Positions 17,714 to 27,351 of a stretch of 64,000 bases of DNA are shown piece after piece; positions within the stretch are counted from its first letter, which is position 1, and the number at the start of each line of letters is the position of its first letter. The notes beneath the pieces were generated by a model that made no database searches, was not told the origin of the DNA, and worked only from the letters and a program-made list of their open reading frames with translations. Source of the DNA: Candidatus Poribacteria bacterium (GTDB taxonomy: Bacteria; Poribacteria; WGA-4E; PCPOR2b); NCBI GenBank assembly GCA_022826645.1, contig JAJDUM010000105.1:1-64000 (forward strand). Direction: 5' to 3'. Made by a program: the position numbers and the translations under genes.

Positions 17714-17995
17714 TTAGTCAGCCGCCTGATTTACTGGCGCGATACCGCGCGGTGCAGGAGCACCTTTTAGCAAACCTTCCGTGCTTAAATCTTCATCAAT
17801 ATCTGGCCAATGAATCCCATAGCCACCACCGCATATCTGCCAATTTGCCCGTTGCCCCGGCGTTGCATGGAGGAGTTTGGGATACCATACCAACGGCACG
17901 ATAATAGTACGGCCATCGATGAGGTCAACGCTCAGGGTGTCTTCAGTGACATGTACATCTTTGACACCTTCATCTGGTCTTAGAACAGTCGGCAT
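17714..17995 (-). CDS. DUF2442 domain protein
   Basis: 93 aa, ATG with GAGG upstream. The segment VKDVHVTEDTLSVDLIDGRTIIVPLVWYPKL, ending in NWQICGGGYGIHWPDIDEDLS, is the DUF2442 fold, a small domain commonly found beside DUF4160 in putative toxin-antitoxin or DNA-binding pairs. No DUF4160 partner is adjacent here. Function unknown. Confidence 0.85.
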   Translation of the reverse strand: MPTVLRPDEGVKDVHVTEDTLSVDLIDGRTIIVPLVWYPKLLHATPGQRANWQICGGGYGIHWPDIDEDLSTEGLLKGAPAPRGIAPVNQAAD

Positions 17996-18070
17996 CGTTC
18001 AAAGCCTCGTCTAAAAATAAACATTCATATCTTAACAAACCTGTGCACAACATGTCAAGGGCAATTTTCG

Positions 18071-18099
18071 TTGACAAGCCTTTTTTTGGGTGTTATAGT
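18071..18099 (+). promoter_or_regulatory. Strong sigma-70-like promoter of the ATP-grasp gene
   Basis: Perfect TTGACA at 18071-18076, a 17-bp spacer, and TATAGT at 18094-18099. It is the best-matching promoter in the window and lies about 95 bp upstream of the start. Confidence 0.75.
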
Positions 18100-18191
18100 T
18101 ATATTTTGGAACGTCGATGAGACAGACTCAATCGGAATTCGAGGATTAAAGCGCTTGGAGAATTCGCCAATCCTGACAAAGGAGCAGTCGT

Positions 18192-19607
18192 TTGAACGCT
18201 GAAGAGAAGTGCCTATTTATTAACAGTCAGATCCCCAAAGGGGGACTCTTCGCCGGTGAAAAGAAGACAGTTCACCCCGATAGTAACGTAACCTGGCGGC
18301 TTTCGCCGGAACCGTTTTGGATCCTTCAAGAACACTTGGATTGGCTTGAGGAGCTTGGACCGCATCTATTGCGGTTTTATAAAGCCTGCAATCTACTCTA
18401 TTCGCAGAGTGTCCGTGGTATTCAGCCGGATTGGGTTGCAGCATACCTCGATCAGGGGAAACCTGAGTCTGTGGTGGAACTTGGACGGATGAATCGGTTC
18501 AAGAGTCAACTGCCGCAGGTTATTCGTCCCGACATCCTGCCGACCCCCGAAGGCTTTGCCATCACCGAATTGGATTCCGTCCCCGGCGGCATGGGGTTCA
18601 CAGGTAGTCTATCCACCCAATACGCCAAACTGGATTACGATCTCATTGGTGGTAGCAACGGGATGCAACTCGCTTTTGCAGAGATGGTCAGATCGATCGC
18701 AAAGGTTGAACATCCAACGGTAGCAATCGTTGTATCCGATGAATCAGCGGATTATTGGGACGAGATGAAGTGGTTAGAATCCGCGCTGCGAGAGGTGGGC
18801 TTGAGTGCCTACACCATCAAACCCCGCGACGTAATCTTTACCGAAGATGCGCTGTTCCTTGAATCGGAGGAAGGGAAAGTTCAGATCGATGTCCTCTACC
18901 GCTTCTTCGAACTGTTTGATCTGAAAAACATCCCCAAAGTAGATCTGATGCTCTACGGTGCCAAAAGGCGAACAGTGGTGATGACCCCGCCACCCAAGAC
19001 CTACCTTGAGGAAAAGATGATGTTCGCCCTGTTTCATCACCCATCGCTTCAACCTTTTTGGCAAAGAGAACTTGGGAAGAAGACCTACCAATTCCTACCA
19101 GACGTCATCCCACAGACATGGCTACTCGATTCGCGTGAATTACCACCGCACGCTGTTATTCCGGATCTTGAGATCGATGGGCTGCCGGTCACCAACTGGC
19201 GGCAGATCGTCCCCGTCTCACAACGTCAACGCGAGCTTGTCCTTAAGCCGTCGGGCTTCTCCGAATTGGCGTGGGGCAGCCGTGGCGTCGCAATCGGACA
19301 TGACCTTCCCACCGAAGATTGGGAAGGCGCAGTGGAGAACGCCTTGACCAGCTTTGGTCAAACCCCCTACGTCTTGCAGAGGTTCCACCGAGCAGAACGT
19401 CTCACCATGACCTATTACGACTTTGAACAGGGTGAAGTTCAAAGAATGCCGGGGCGGGCACTGCTTCGTCCCTACTACTTCACAACCGGCGACAAGGTCC
19501 GCCTCGCTGGGATTCAAGCGACCGTCTGCCCCGAAGACAAGAAAGTGCTCCACGGAATGGTCGATTCGATTATAGCGCCGTGCGCAGTCAAACCGGAGAC
19601 ATGGTAG
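18192..19607 (+). CDS. ATP-grasp-like protein of unknown substrate
   Basis: 471 aa. TTG start, seven bases after AAGGAG; no in-frame ATG nearby. The protein has an N-terminal alpha/beta half (FAITELDSVPGGMGFTG, then VEHPTVAIVVSDES) and a C-terminal part with LVLKPSGFSELAWGSRGVAIG and VLQRFHRAERL, which resembles the glycine-rich loop and ligand strands of circularly permuted ATP-grasp ligases. A carboxylate-amine ligase is the likely class. No neighbours on its strand; convergent with the permease gene. Confidence 0.6.
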   Translation: MNAEEKCLFINSQIPKGGLFAGEKKTVHPDSNVTWRLSPEPFWILQEHLDWLEELGPHLLRFYKACNLLYSQSVRGIQPDWVAAYLDQGKPESVVELGRMNRFKSQLPQVIRPDILPTPEGFAITELDSVPGGMGFTGSLSTQYAKLDYDLIGGSNGMQLAFAEMVRSIAKVEHPTVAIVVSDESADYWDEMKWLESALREVGLSAYTIKPRDVIFTEDALFLESEEGKVQIDVLYRFFELFDLKNIPKVDLMLYGAKRRTVVMTPPPKTYLEEKMMFALFHHPSLQPFWQRELGKKTYQFLPDVIPQTWLLDSRELPPHAVIPDLEIDGLPVTNWRQIVPVSQRQRELVLKPSGFSELAWGSRGVAIGHDLPTEDWEGAVENALTSFGQTPYVLQRFHRAERLTMTYYDFEQGEVQRMPGRALLRPYYFTTGDKVRLAGIQATVCPEDKKVLHGMVDSIIAPCAVKPETW

Positions 19608-19634
19608 CACAAGCGTTCCCGGCAACGTCGCGCA

Positions 19635-20570
19635 TCACTCTCTGCGATAAGGTAGGGCGAGTGCGGCGGGTGGCCTGGCGTGCCCAACAAATCCAGCCAA
19701 CACAAGAAGCGTCAAAACATACGGCAGCATCAGGAAGAATTGGTAGGGGATAAATCCGAGATCTGCGATCGCCTGTAGACGGTCGGGCAGGGCATTGGCA
19801 AGTCCAAACAGCAGCGCTGCACCGCACGCCTTGACGGGGTGCCACTTCCCAAAGATGACAATCGAGAGCGCAATAAAGCCGCGACCGGCGGTCATCTCCG
19901 TGCTGAAGAACGGCACATCCACCAAAGAAAGATACCCACCGGCAAGCCCTGCCATGAACCCGCCAAAGAGGACACATTTCGCCTGGAGCCAAAGCACACT
20001 TACACCGACCGTATCCGCCGCCTTCGGGTGTTCACCGCAGGCTTGGATAGCAAGACCGTGATGGGTGTGGAACAGATAAAAATAGACGGCGGGAACAGCG
20101 AGAAATGTGATATAGACGAGCAGATTTTGCTGAAATAGGATGGGACCGAGAAATGGAATACTGGACAGCAGTGGGAGATGTAGGGGCTGAACAATTGCCA
20201 CCTTCAGCGCATCCCCGGTCGTACCAAAGATGCGGCGGTACAACACCTCGACGAGTCCGAACGCTAAGAGGTTGATGCCGGTGCCTGTTACCACCTGATC
20301 GGTCTTCAACCACAGGACCAAGATCCCAAAGATACTGGCTAAGATCACACCGCTCAAGCCGCCGCACAGGATACCGATCCACGGCGCAAGCCCAGGGTTC
20401 ATACCTTGGATGTAGAACGAACCGAGCCAGCCGGTGAACGCTCCCAGAATCATCATCCCTTCCAGCCCAATATTGATGACCCCAGCGCGTTCAGCGATAA
20501 TTTCTCCGAGGGCGACAAGGAGAAGTGGCGTCGCGTAGCGGAGTGTGGCTTCAAGAATATATTCAATCAT
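19635..20570 (-). CDS. ABC transporter permease, nucleoside/simple-sugar type
   Basis: 311 aa, about eight membrane helices. GEIIAERAGVINIGLEGMMILGAF is the signature of the BPD_transp_2 permeases of the YufQ/NupQ group, and HPKAADTVGVSVLWLQAKCVLFGGFMAGLAGGYLS is their cytoplasmic loop. Its partners (binding lipoprotein, ATPase, second permease) are not in the window. It is the last gene of a long minus-strand series. Confidence 0.9.
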   Translation of the reverse strand: MIEYILEATLRYATPLLLVALGEIIAERAGVINIGLEGMMILGAFTGWLGSFYIQGMNPGLAPWIGILCGGLSGVILASIFGILVLWLKTDQVVTGTGINLLAFGLVEVLYRRIFGTTGDALKVAIVQPLHLPLLSSIPFLGPILFQQNLLVYITFLAVPAVYFYLFHTHHGLAIQACGEHPKAADTVGVSVLWLQAKCVLFGGFMAGLAGGYLSLVDVPFFSTEMTAGRGFIALSIVIFGKWHPVKACGAALLFGLANALPDRLQAIADLGFIPYQFFLMLPYVLTLLVLAGFVGHARPPAALALPYRRE

Positions 20571-20762
20571 ATCACATCAAAAAGTTTCCCTGCAACTGTC
20601 CCCGATAAATCGGGATGCAAGCACCTGACAAGGGGTCTCCCCCTGATAAGGGGGTTGGGGCGTTAGGGAATCTTCTTTCTTGTTATTCCCCTCTTATCAA
20701 AGGGGTTGGGGATTTAGGGGGTTGGCTATAGATTGAATGTCCGTTAAACTCGGATACAATGA
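20571..20762. repeat. Intergenic palindromic repeat cluster
   Basis: Holds CCCCGATAAATCGGG and several copies of the CCCCCTGATAAGGGGG / GGGGATTTAGGGGGTTGG motif, which recurs near 45430 and, in altered form, inside the methylase gene at 51111. No gene seen. Confidence 0.6.
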
Positions 20763-22001
20763 CTATTGCAAGGAGAGGGCTTCGTCGATTTCCGCCTGAT
20801 ACGCGTAGACCTCGCAGTTTTCTATCTCGCTCATTCGTAACGCCCGTCCCGCTCTGGAGGACTCAAAGATCGCGTAGAGGGCTGCCACATCCTTCAATCC
20901 ACAGATCCCATCAACCTCAATCTTCCGTCCGTTGAGAATTGCTTCCGCCAGTTCGTAATATTCGAGTGCGATCAGTTTCCAATCCACCGCCGAATCTCCA
21001 GCGGAAACACCCGACGGAAAGAGATATTCCGCTAACGGCTCCAAGGAGAATCCATCTATGGACGCGAGGATCTCCTCTTGGTTCATCGCTTCTTGAGCTT
21101 TCTGCTGCATGCTGATCCTGCCACCGCGTGTCCCAAAGCCGTTGATGCTTCCCCCATCACCGAAAATCATCTCACCACCGCAACCGCTGTGTCCGCTAAG
21201 ACCGATCAGCCAGTTGACAGTCGCACCGCTCTCCATCCTGAACATCGCCAGCGACGTATCCTCTGCCGTCGCCGGAACTTCCGGTTCCATCGCCTGAAAC
21301 CGGTTCTGGTAGAAGGTATAGGTGTCGCCGATGCTGTTCGGTTTTCGCCTCACCGGTTCAACCAACCGCACATCCCCGTAGACTTCGGCTATATCGCCGA
21401 GTTGATACCGGATCATGTGGGTGAAGTGGACCGCCATGTCGAGGAGCGCTCCGCCGCGTTCTTTGAGATGGCGCCATGGTGTGATGAAGATCTCGTTTCC
21501 CGGACCCAGCGAATGGAACAGCCCCATATAAGGTGTCCCGATTGCGCCTGTCTGCAATAGATAGTGGACGAGTCGAGCGGAGGGGTCTCGTCGGAAGTTC
21601 TCCGCCACCGATAGATGCCGATTGTTCCGTTCTGCGGCTTCGATCATCCCTCGGCACGCTTTCACCGTGATTGCCATCGGTTTTTCCACCATCACATGGA
21701 GCCCCAAGTCCAATGCCTGACACACAACATCATGGTGTACCGATGGATCCGTTACCACGTCTACAGCGGTAAGGTCGGGCACAGCACGAGCCATCTCCTC
21801 CAAGTCCGTGAAAATCTCTGGACGGCTGCCTATCAGTTTCTCCGCTTCCTGCGCGGCGAGTTCGGCATTCTCGCGGCGAATATCACATACGGCACAGAGC
21901 TCCACGTTAGAGCAAGGACTCTGCACTAACTCTCGCAAACCGTACAGGTGCCGTGTCCCCATGCCGCCGCAGCCGACTAACCCAAGTCTGACTTTGTCCA
22001 T
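20763..22001 (-). CDS. Gfo/Idh/MocA family oxidoreductase
   Basis: 412 aa. N-terminal Rossmann domain with LGLVGCGGMGTRHLYG binding NAD(P), then VEKPMAITVKAC, whose Lys is the usual catalytic residue, and a C-terminal alpha/beta dimerisation domain. These enzymes oxidise or reduce sugars, inositols and similar polyols; the substrate cannot be set from sequence. Its start lies 14 bp after the allA stop, probably one operon. Confidence 0.92.
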   Translation of the reverse strand: MDKVRLGLVGCGGMGTRHLYGLRELVQSPCSNVELCAVCDIRRENAELAAQEAEKLIGSRPEIFTDLEEMARAVPDLTAVDVVTDPSVHHDVVCQALDLGLHVMVEKPMAITVKACRGMIEAAERNNRHLSVAENFRRDPSARLVHYLLQTGAIGTPYMGLFHSLGPGNEIFITPWRHLKERGGALLDMAVHFTHMIRYQLGDIAEVYGDVRLVEPVRRKPNSIGDTYTFYQNRFQAMEPEVPATAEDTSLAMFRMESGATVNWLIGLSGHSGCGGEMIFGDGGSINGFGTRGGRISMQQKAQEAMNQEEILASIDGFSLEPLAEYLFPSGVSAGDSAVDWKLIALEYYELAEAILNGRKIEVDGICGLKDVAALYAIFESSRAGRALRMSEIENCEVYAYQAEIDEALSLQ

Positions 22002-22014
22002 ATCTTCGCTCTAC

Positions 22015-22536
22015 CTACGGGGTATAATTCTCCATATCCGGTTCGATAGCCAGTCCCTGTTCCAGATCGAAATCGACTTCGACCGAGTGGGCGTGATAAT
22101 CCTGATCGCCACGAACCGTCTGGTAGACATCGTCCCCGTCCACACAGATGGGCATGGTATGCCACACCTTGAGTCCCAAACAGACCCCTGTGCTCCCGTC
22201 CGAATAGAAGGCGCGGACATCTTCGGGTTCCAAGGTATCCTTGATAGGACCGACCAAAAACACGGTTGGCTGATGCAGGCTCGGATAGAACGCCTGACCC
22301 GCGTCGGTGTGAAAGGCGAAGTGTGCACGCTGCAGCCCTTCAGAGAGCGGCGTTTTTTCAAGTTCGGCGTCCGCAGTTGCCTCAGAGAGCGCCGCGGTTA
22401 CTGGATATGCAGCCGATCTCAATCCACCCTTTGCTATCTCCGGTTCGGCCTCCTCAAATGTTTCAATGACATCCCCGAACGGCGCGAAGGCTTCGGGGGT
22501 CAACGGCTCAACTTTAACTTTGAAACTTTTCCACAT
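22015..22536 (-). CDS. allA: Ureidoglycolate lyase-like cupin (AllA family)
   Basis: 173 aa, ATG after GGAGG. The opening KVEPLTPEAFAPFGDVIE and the central HTDAGQAFYPSLHQPTVFLVG / VWHTMPICVDG are characteristic of AllA, a double-stranded beta-helix enzyme that splits ureidoglycolate to glyoxylate and urea. An Ldh2-type dehydrogenase next door resembles AllD. No allantoinase or allantoicase gene is present, so a related substrate is possible. Confidence 0.85.
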   Translation of the reverse strand: MWKSFKVKVEPLTPEAFAPFGDVIETFEEAEPEIAKGGLRSAAYPVTAALSEATADAELEKTPLSEGLQRAHFAFHTDAGQAFYPSLHQPTVFLVGPIKDTLEPEDVRAFYSDGSTGVCLGLKVWHTMPICVDGDDVYQTVRGDQDYHAHSVEVDFDLEQGLAIEPDMENYTP

Positions 22537-22624
22537 GGTTTTGACCTCCTGGACACAAGAGCACTCACCATCGAGTCCGTGTCCGATGATGGGTGTAATG
22601 AACCACCTAATGTAGTAAGGTCCC

Positions 22625-22723
22625 TTACATCGAATACCACATCAAAAACGTAACAGCTACGGCAGTAAAAAAAGAGACCACAGCCGCTATGATGACAACT
22701 AAAAGAATCTGTTTCCACGACAT
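22625..22723 (-). CDS. 32-residue single-span membrane protein
   Basis: MSWKQILLVVIIAAVVSFF begins the product, which continues as one hydrophobic helix and ends MWYSM. GGAG lies about 10 bases before the ATG. The gene fills the gap between the Ldh2-type dehydrogenase and allA on the same strand. Hydrophobic composition over a continuous 24-residue span argues for a real small membrane protein. Function unknown. Confidence 0.6.
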   Translation of the reverse strand: MSWKQILLVVIIAAVVSFFTAVAVTFLMWYSM

Positions 22724-22824
22724 CCTTTTCAGCTCCGTTGCGCTTCGGGGTTAACGGGTGACCTTCATTGTTGGACAGCACGGCGGAACCCCGAGCGGAA
22801 TTCAAACAACACCCCCACCGCTTC

Positions 22825-23832
22825 CTACAACCGCATTGTCGGCGGCAAGCCAAAGTCCTCAGCGGTTTGGTTGAGTCGTTCGATATCGGCGGAGCTGATA
22901 GGCGCACCATCGCGTCTGTATTCATGTTCCCTGCGAGCCTCAGGCGTTCCGGGAAGTGTCGCCTCGTCATACCCACGTAAGGGTGCCATCGTTTCTCGGA
23001 CACCTCGCACCAAGTTATCGACACCGTTGCGGAATTCCCCCGGATCGGTGAACAGTCCGATATCCATCACCACAATCATACCGCCTGCCTGTCCACGGGG
23101 CCATTTCTCCTTTACCGCTTTTGCTCGCGCGCTGTCCGCGCCGACAAAGGGTCCTCCGAGTCCCCGAGCGACACCGGTATAGCCCATGGACTTGAAGAAC
23201 GCAGCGGGGATCATCTCCTGCAAGGCATCGAATTCCTCACCGCGTTGGTAGTCGGCGAGGATGCAGGTTGCCATATCGGGAATAAGCGGCGGTTCGTCCC
23301 CACCGGGCAAGCCAAAGCAGAGTGGGGGATTGCCCCAATACGCAGATTGGGGACGGTTGTTTGGATCGGCTGACCCCATTTCACTGGAACCACCCTGAAC
23401 GGAAAAGGCGGTGCACCCCTCCTCCATCGCTCGACGAACATAATGCCCCGCCGAGCCGTAGTGTCCAATATGACAGGTCGCGCCGACAGCCACACCACTT
23501 GCCTTCGCTTTATCGATAGCGCTCTCGGTTGCCATCATCATCGGTGCGTAACCCAATCCGCCATCGCCATCAATCAGGATGGAGGTAGCGGTCTCTTTGA
23601 GGACTTGGCAGTTGGGGTTGGGGTTAATCAATCCGTCTCGCAGGCTCTCACAATAGCCGGGGACCTGCCGCAGACCGTGGGAATGTACGCCACGTAGATC
23701 GCCGTTGGTCAACAGTTGGGCGAGTTGCTCCGCGTGATCCCCACGCAAACCCGCAGCTTTGAAGCAGGCACCGGCGAAGTCACGCAGCTGCGTCTCCGAA
23801 ATACGTTTGGATTCTTGGGGCGGTCTATTCAT
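22825..23832 (-). CDS. Malate/L-lactate dehydrogenase family (Ldh2) oxidoreductase
   Basis: 335 aa. NAD(P)-dependent two-electron dehydrogenase of the Ldh2/AllD/YiaK fold: GDLRGVHSHGLRQVPGYC contains the catalytic His, and GATCHIGHYGSAGHYVRRAMEEG is the nucleotide site. Family members oxidise ureidoglycolate, malate, sulfolactate or diketogulonate. Its position near allA favours ureidoglycolate but is not proof. ATG follows AGGAG. Confidence 0.88.
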   Translation of the reverse strand: MNRPPQESKRISETQLRDFAGACFKAAGLRGDHAEQLAQLLTNGDLRGVHSHGLRQVPGYCESLRDGLINPNPNCQVLKETATSILIDGDGGLGYAPMMMATESAIDKAKASGVAVGATCHIGHYGSAGHYVRRAMEEGCTAFSVQGGSSEMGSADPNNRPQSAYWGNPPLCFGLPGGDEPPLIPDMATCILADYQRGEEFDALQEMIPAAFFKSMGYTGVARGLGGPFVGADSARAKAVKEKWPRGQAGGMIVVMDIGLFTDPGEFRNGVDNLVRGVRETMAPLRGYDEATLPGTPEARREHEYRRDGAPISSADIERLNQTAEDFGLPPTMRL

Positions 23833-23843
23833 TGTATGCTCTC

Positions 23844-25013
23844 CTATTCCTTTTGCTCCTTCTCGCTTAGTATTTTCATAACTTGGTGGTGCCCCATGCC
23901 CTGACTTTTCAGTTCGGCATAGGCTTTCTCGTCAATGGCATCGCGCTTGAGAAATCCGCGGATATCATATCTGCCCGGCTCTTCCACCGGCAGCCGACCT
24001 TCATCCACCATCAGCGCCAACGGATAGCCTTCCTCCTGTAAAGGAAGGTGGACAACGTGGTGTTGTCGAGCAGATTCGTAGAGTGCCATCATGATCTCCA
24101 CAGTCGCACGCGCTTTTCTGCCGGATCCGCGGTGTTCAGGACCGCCTTCGATCCAAGCGATAAGTTCGCGTACCTGTGCGGCGTTGGTATGCCCGCCAAT
24201 CGGTCGAATTTCCTCCGCTTCTACGCGTAGGGGCACCTGTTCCCAACCGTTGGATTCCGCGTTAAACAGCTTGACCCCCGCTTCGCTGACATCTAACATC
24301 CCCTCGGTGCCTCGGATCAGGAATCCGCCCGCCGCTGCCCCTTCCGTGCACAGGTCCGACTGTATAAAGAGTTGCAGATTACCTTCCATCTGCACCAGCG
24401 CCATGCAGCTGTCCTCGATCGGCGTATCCCTTTCGTAGCGATCCGTTTTTCGTTCCACTGATCCCATCACCCATTGTGCTTGCGGATCGCCCAAGACGAA
24501 GCGTGAACCGTCGATCGCGTGTGTGCCACAATTGAGCAACCCCTGCACAATTTTGCAGTTCACCCAGACCGGTTCGCCGATCACTTTCTGTTCAATCAAT
24601 TCACGTGCCTTCTCCCAACCGGGCGTAAATCGTCGCTGATGGCTGATTATTAACTTAGTGCCGCTCGCCTCGCACGCATCGACCATACTGTTTGCCGCGC
24701 CCAAGCTGGTTGCCATCGGTTTTTCGCAGATCACGGCTTTGACACCGGCTTGCGCCGCCGCGATGGTCGGTGCTGGATGCAGCGGATGCCACGTGCACAC
24801 ACTGACGATATCTGGCTTCGCTTTTTCCAACATATCTTCAACGGTGGGGTAGCCCTGCGGTATGTCATATTTTTCCATGTACTCCTCGCGGGCGACCAAC
24901 AGGGGGTCTGCAACCGCCACCACCTCCACATTGTCGTTCAGACCGTAGCCATCCATGTGGGCATTGCCGATAGAGCCACAACCGACAATTGCCGCAGTAT
25001 ATTTTTGAGACAT
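23844..25013 (-). CDS. Gfo/Idh/MocA family oxidoreductase
   Basis: 389 aa with AAIVGCGSIGNAHMDGY (NAD(P) site) and ICEKPMATS (catalytic Lys). Eleven bases before the Ldh2 gene and likely co-transcribed. The C-terminal half has the RRFTPGWEKARELIEQKVIGEPVWV sequence typical of the family. Substrate unknown. Confidence 0.92.
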   Translation of the reverse strand: MSQKYTAAIVGCGSIGNAHMDGYGLNDNVEVVAVADPLLVAREEYMEKYDIPQGYPTVEDMLEKAKPDIVSVCTWHPLHPAPTIAAAQAGVKAVICEKPMATSLGAANSMVDACEASGTKLIISHQRRFTPGWEKARELIEQKVIGEPVWVNCKIVQGLLNCGTHAIDGSRFVLGDPQAQWVMGSVERKTDRYERDTPIEDSCMALVQMEGNLQLFIQSDLCTEGAAAGGFLIRGTEGMLDVSEAGVKLFNAESNGWEQVPLRVEAEEIRPIGGHTNAAQVRELIAWIEGGPEHRGSGRKARATVEIMMALYESARQHHVVHLPLQEEGYPLALMVDEGRLPVEEPGRYDIRGFLKRDAIDEKAYAELKSQGMGHHQVMKILSEKEQKE

Positions 25014-25105
25014 CTATTGTTCCCTTTCCATTTGAGACAAGTGAATTATGCACTCTAAATCTTTATCGGGACGGACCCCGACAATTTAAATAATGTGAGA
25101 TTCTA

Positions 25106-25858
25106 TCACGAAGTAGACGATTCCCTCGGCAGCTTTCGCAGCAACCGTTTTTCACGATCTGACAGTCCTGTCCAGACATATTCAGGGACCGGGTTCGGTT
25201 CCCGGCTTTCTCGCTGCATCCAACCCCGAAGACAGGCAAACACTGCGACAGGACGCGGGGTATCTGTGTGGTTAGGCGTCCCTCGGTGCAGACAGCGTGG
25301 GTCCCGGATAAGGACATCGCCGGCATTCATCAGCAGCGGTTCAAGCGGGATTTCGCCATCTTCAATCCGATGTAACGCCTCCGCTTTCGGAAATAGATGC
25401 GTTCTGCGTGCGACCTCAAACGGTCCGTGCGCCGGCGTGACATCAATAAAGGGAAAGTTCACCGCAAGGATCGCAGGGGGATGCTGGAAATCGGGGTTTT
25501 CCTGGAAAAGTGGACCGACATCGCCATGAATCTCCTGATATACCGACCCCTTGAGCGGTGTGTCGCTAGCATACTGATCAATCGCAAAATCCTCCCCTAA
25601 CACCTGGCTTGCTATGGCGACAACCGTATTATCGTCGAAGAAGCAGGGATCATACAACGGCGGCTCGAAGGGCAGTGTGATGTAGTGCCTACACGGTCCG
25701 CGGTTCGGATTGTCCGCATTTTCGGCGACATAAGCGCGCAAGATCGGTGCAAAGGCTGCGTTGCAAGCCTCAATAGCCGATTTGGGAAACTGATCTCGCA
25801 GGATACAGAAACCCTCTACCAAGATCTCCTCCGCTTTTTTCTGAATATCCACTGACAT
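25106..25858 (-). CDS. Phytanoyl-CoA dioxygenase family oxygenase
   Basis: 250 aa. Iron triad H111-x-D113 (QEIHGDVG) and H191 (PRCLHRGTPNH), with R202 in the 2-oxoglutarate site. Divergent from the other three PhyH proteins here and more like the clade with PCRHYITLPFEPPLYD near residue 56. Part of the minus-strand series with an aldo/keto reductase upstream and Gfo/Idh downstream. Confidence 0.88.
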   Translation of the reverse strand: MSVDIQKKAEEILVEGFCILRDQFPKSAIEACNAAFAPILRAYVAENADNPNRGPCRHYITLPFEPPLYDPCFFDDNTVVAIASQVLGEDFAIDQYASDTPLKGSVYQEIHGDVGPLFQENPDFQHPPAILAVNFPFIDVTPAHGPFEVARRTHLFPKAEALHRIEDGEIPLEPLLMNAGDVLIRDPRCLHRGTPNHTDTPRPVAVFACLRGWMQRESREPNPVPEYVWTGLSDREKRLLRKLPRESSTS

Positions 25859-25888
25859 CGTATGATTCTCCTCGTTCTTTTCGTATCT

Positions 25889-26896
25889 TCAGATCTGCGT
25901 CCGCGCCTGATAGATGAGGGGATGTACAATCCCGATTTCCGCTATGGCAGCGTTGAGTTCGTCCGGGAGTGCCCCACGGGAGGCGGCAGAGATATTGAAT
26001 TCGACCTCCTCGATATTACTGAAACCAACAACGACGGACTGTTGCCTCCGTTCTGAAAGCATCCAGCGGATACAAAGCTCTGCCATAGGCAGCCCAGCGT
26101 CAGCATGGATATCGAGGAACCTGAAATAGGACGCCTTGAAGGTTTCGTCCATCCAATCAGGAGGGTTCTCCCGCCACCCGTTTTGGGGGACAGCAAGCCA
26201 GCCTTTCATCAGTGGTGCACCAATTACAACCCCTACGCCTAAATCTTGAGCGGTCGGGAACAGGAATTCAACGGCATTTCTAAACACCGGGTTGAACTGA
26301 TGCGCTGTCATAACAGAATCAACCTCGACCTCCCTCAGGATCCGCGCCAACACGCGCGCATTTTTGGCTGTCAATCCGATAAAACGCGCCTTGCCGCTGC
26401 GCTTCGCGTTTGCGAGAAATTTGATCGCCGGTGCATCGGGGAAGTCGTAGCCTGTATCATCCTCAATGAGTGCACTCCAAACTCCCGCATCTTCAGCATC
26501 GGGAATATCGTCAGTCCACCACTTCAGATAATCTGCCTCGTGGATCTGAATGATGTCCACGTAATCGGTCTGAAGTCGCTTGAGCGAACCCTCGAACTGC
26601 TCCATGAGTTGGTCGGCGCTGCGGTGCCCGTCCAAACGGTAGCGCTCACGGTTTATAAACCCCACTTTGGTGGCGAGGATGACCTTATCCCGTTTCCCCC
26701 TTAAGGCGGCACCCAGCACCGTTTCATCCCTACCATCCCCGTAGTTTGCAGCGGTGTCAAAATAGTTCACGCCGTGGTCAACCGCATAATCCACACAACG
26801 ATTCGCACCATCCTGCCCTTGACCTGTCATGAAAGCAGATCCAAGTCCAAGTTCGCTGATCTTGAGTCCTGTCTTACCAAGTATACGTGTCTTCAT
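25889..26896 (-). CDS. Aldo/keto reductase
   Basis: 335 aa, (beta/alpha)8 NADPH-dependent oxidoreductase. Catalytic residues are in place: D and Y in NYFDTAANYGDG, K in ILATKVGF, H in IIQIHEAD. The start MKTRILGKTGLKISELGLGSA is classic. A D-galactose/L-fucose dehydrogenase-like role would fit the sugar-related neighbours; this is inference. Confidence 0.92.
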   Translation of the reverse strand: MKTRILGKTGLKISELGLGSAFMTGQGQDGANRCVDYAVDHGVNYFDTAANYGDGRDETVLGAALRGKRDKVILATKVGFINRERYRLDGHRSADQLMEQFEGSLKRLQTDYVDIIQIHEADYLKWWTDDIPDAEDAGVWSALIEDDTGYDFPDAPAIKFLANAKRSGKARFIGLTAKNARVLARILREVEVDSVMTAHQFNPVFRNAVEFLFPTAQDLGVGVVIGAPLMKGWLAVPQNGWRENPPDWMDETFKASYFRFLDIHADAGLPMAELCIRWMLSERRQQSVVVGFSNIEEVEFNISAASRGALPDELNAAIAEIGIVHPLIYQARTQI

Positions 26897-26944
26897 TTCA
26901 TTGCCTTTTTTGAAACAGAAACAGTGATAGTTTCCAGACCCATT

Positions 26945-27334
26945 TCACCGCGTCAAGAATTCACGGAAACTCTGTAATGCCTCTGCTATCTGCGGGGTGA
27001 ATGCCGCCGTATCAGGATTAGCAACATACATGGAGTGGAGCAGATGCGCCAGATGGGTTAACCCCCGAATCGTAGAGACACCTTCTGCGTAGGATATATC
27101 GGGAATTGAGAACTTTTGATGCCACTGTTGAATCGGCAGATCGCCCGGTGTCACATAAAGCGTCAACCACGCCCACCCCTGATTCAGGTTCCAAGCCAGT
27201 TCTATCCACGGATCAGGCTCATAGGCATTCGCGGGAATACGTCGTATCCCTTCAGGCGGGATATCTTCGGGATGTCGAAATTCCGCTGCTCGCTCTGCAG
27301 CAGGCGCGGCAGCGAATGGTCGGTTCGTGTCCAT
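26945..27334 (-). CDS. Uncharacterised 129-aa protein
   Basis: Soluble, Pro/Trp-rich (ELAWNLNQGWAWLTLYVTPGDLPIQQWHQKF), with no signal peptide or recognised family. It sits 18 bp after the lipoprotein gene and 49 bp before the aldo/keto reductase on the same strand, which supports it being a real gene. The ribosome site is weak (AAAGTGA). Confidence 0.6.
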   Translation of the reverse strand: MDTNRPFAAAPAAERAAEFRHPEDIPPEGIRRIPANAYEPDPWIELAWNLNQGWAWLTLYVTPGDLPIQQWHQKFSIPDISYAEGVSTIRGLTHLAHLLHSMYVANPDTAAFTPQIAEALQSFREFLTR

Positions 27335-27351
27335 GGATTCGTCACTTTCAA

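Noticed and set aside
22500..23024. 174-aa minus-strand ORF overlapping allA and Ldh2 starts
   Set aside because: Composition is not protein-like and it overlaps two real genes plus the small membrane protein.
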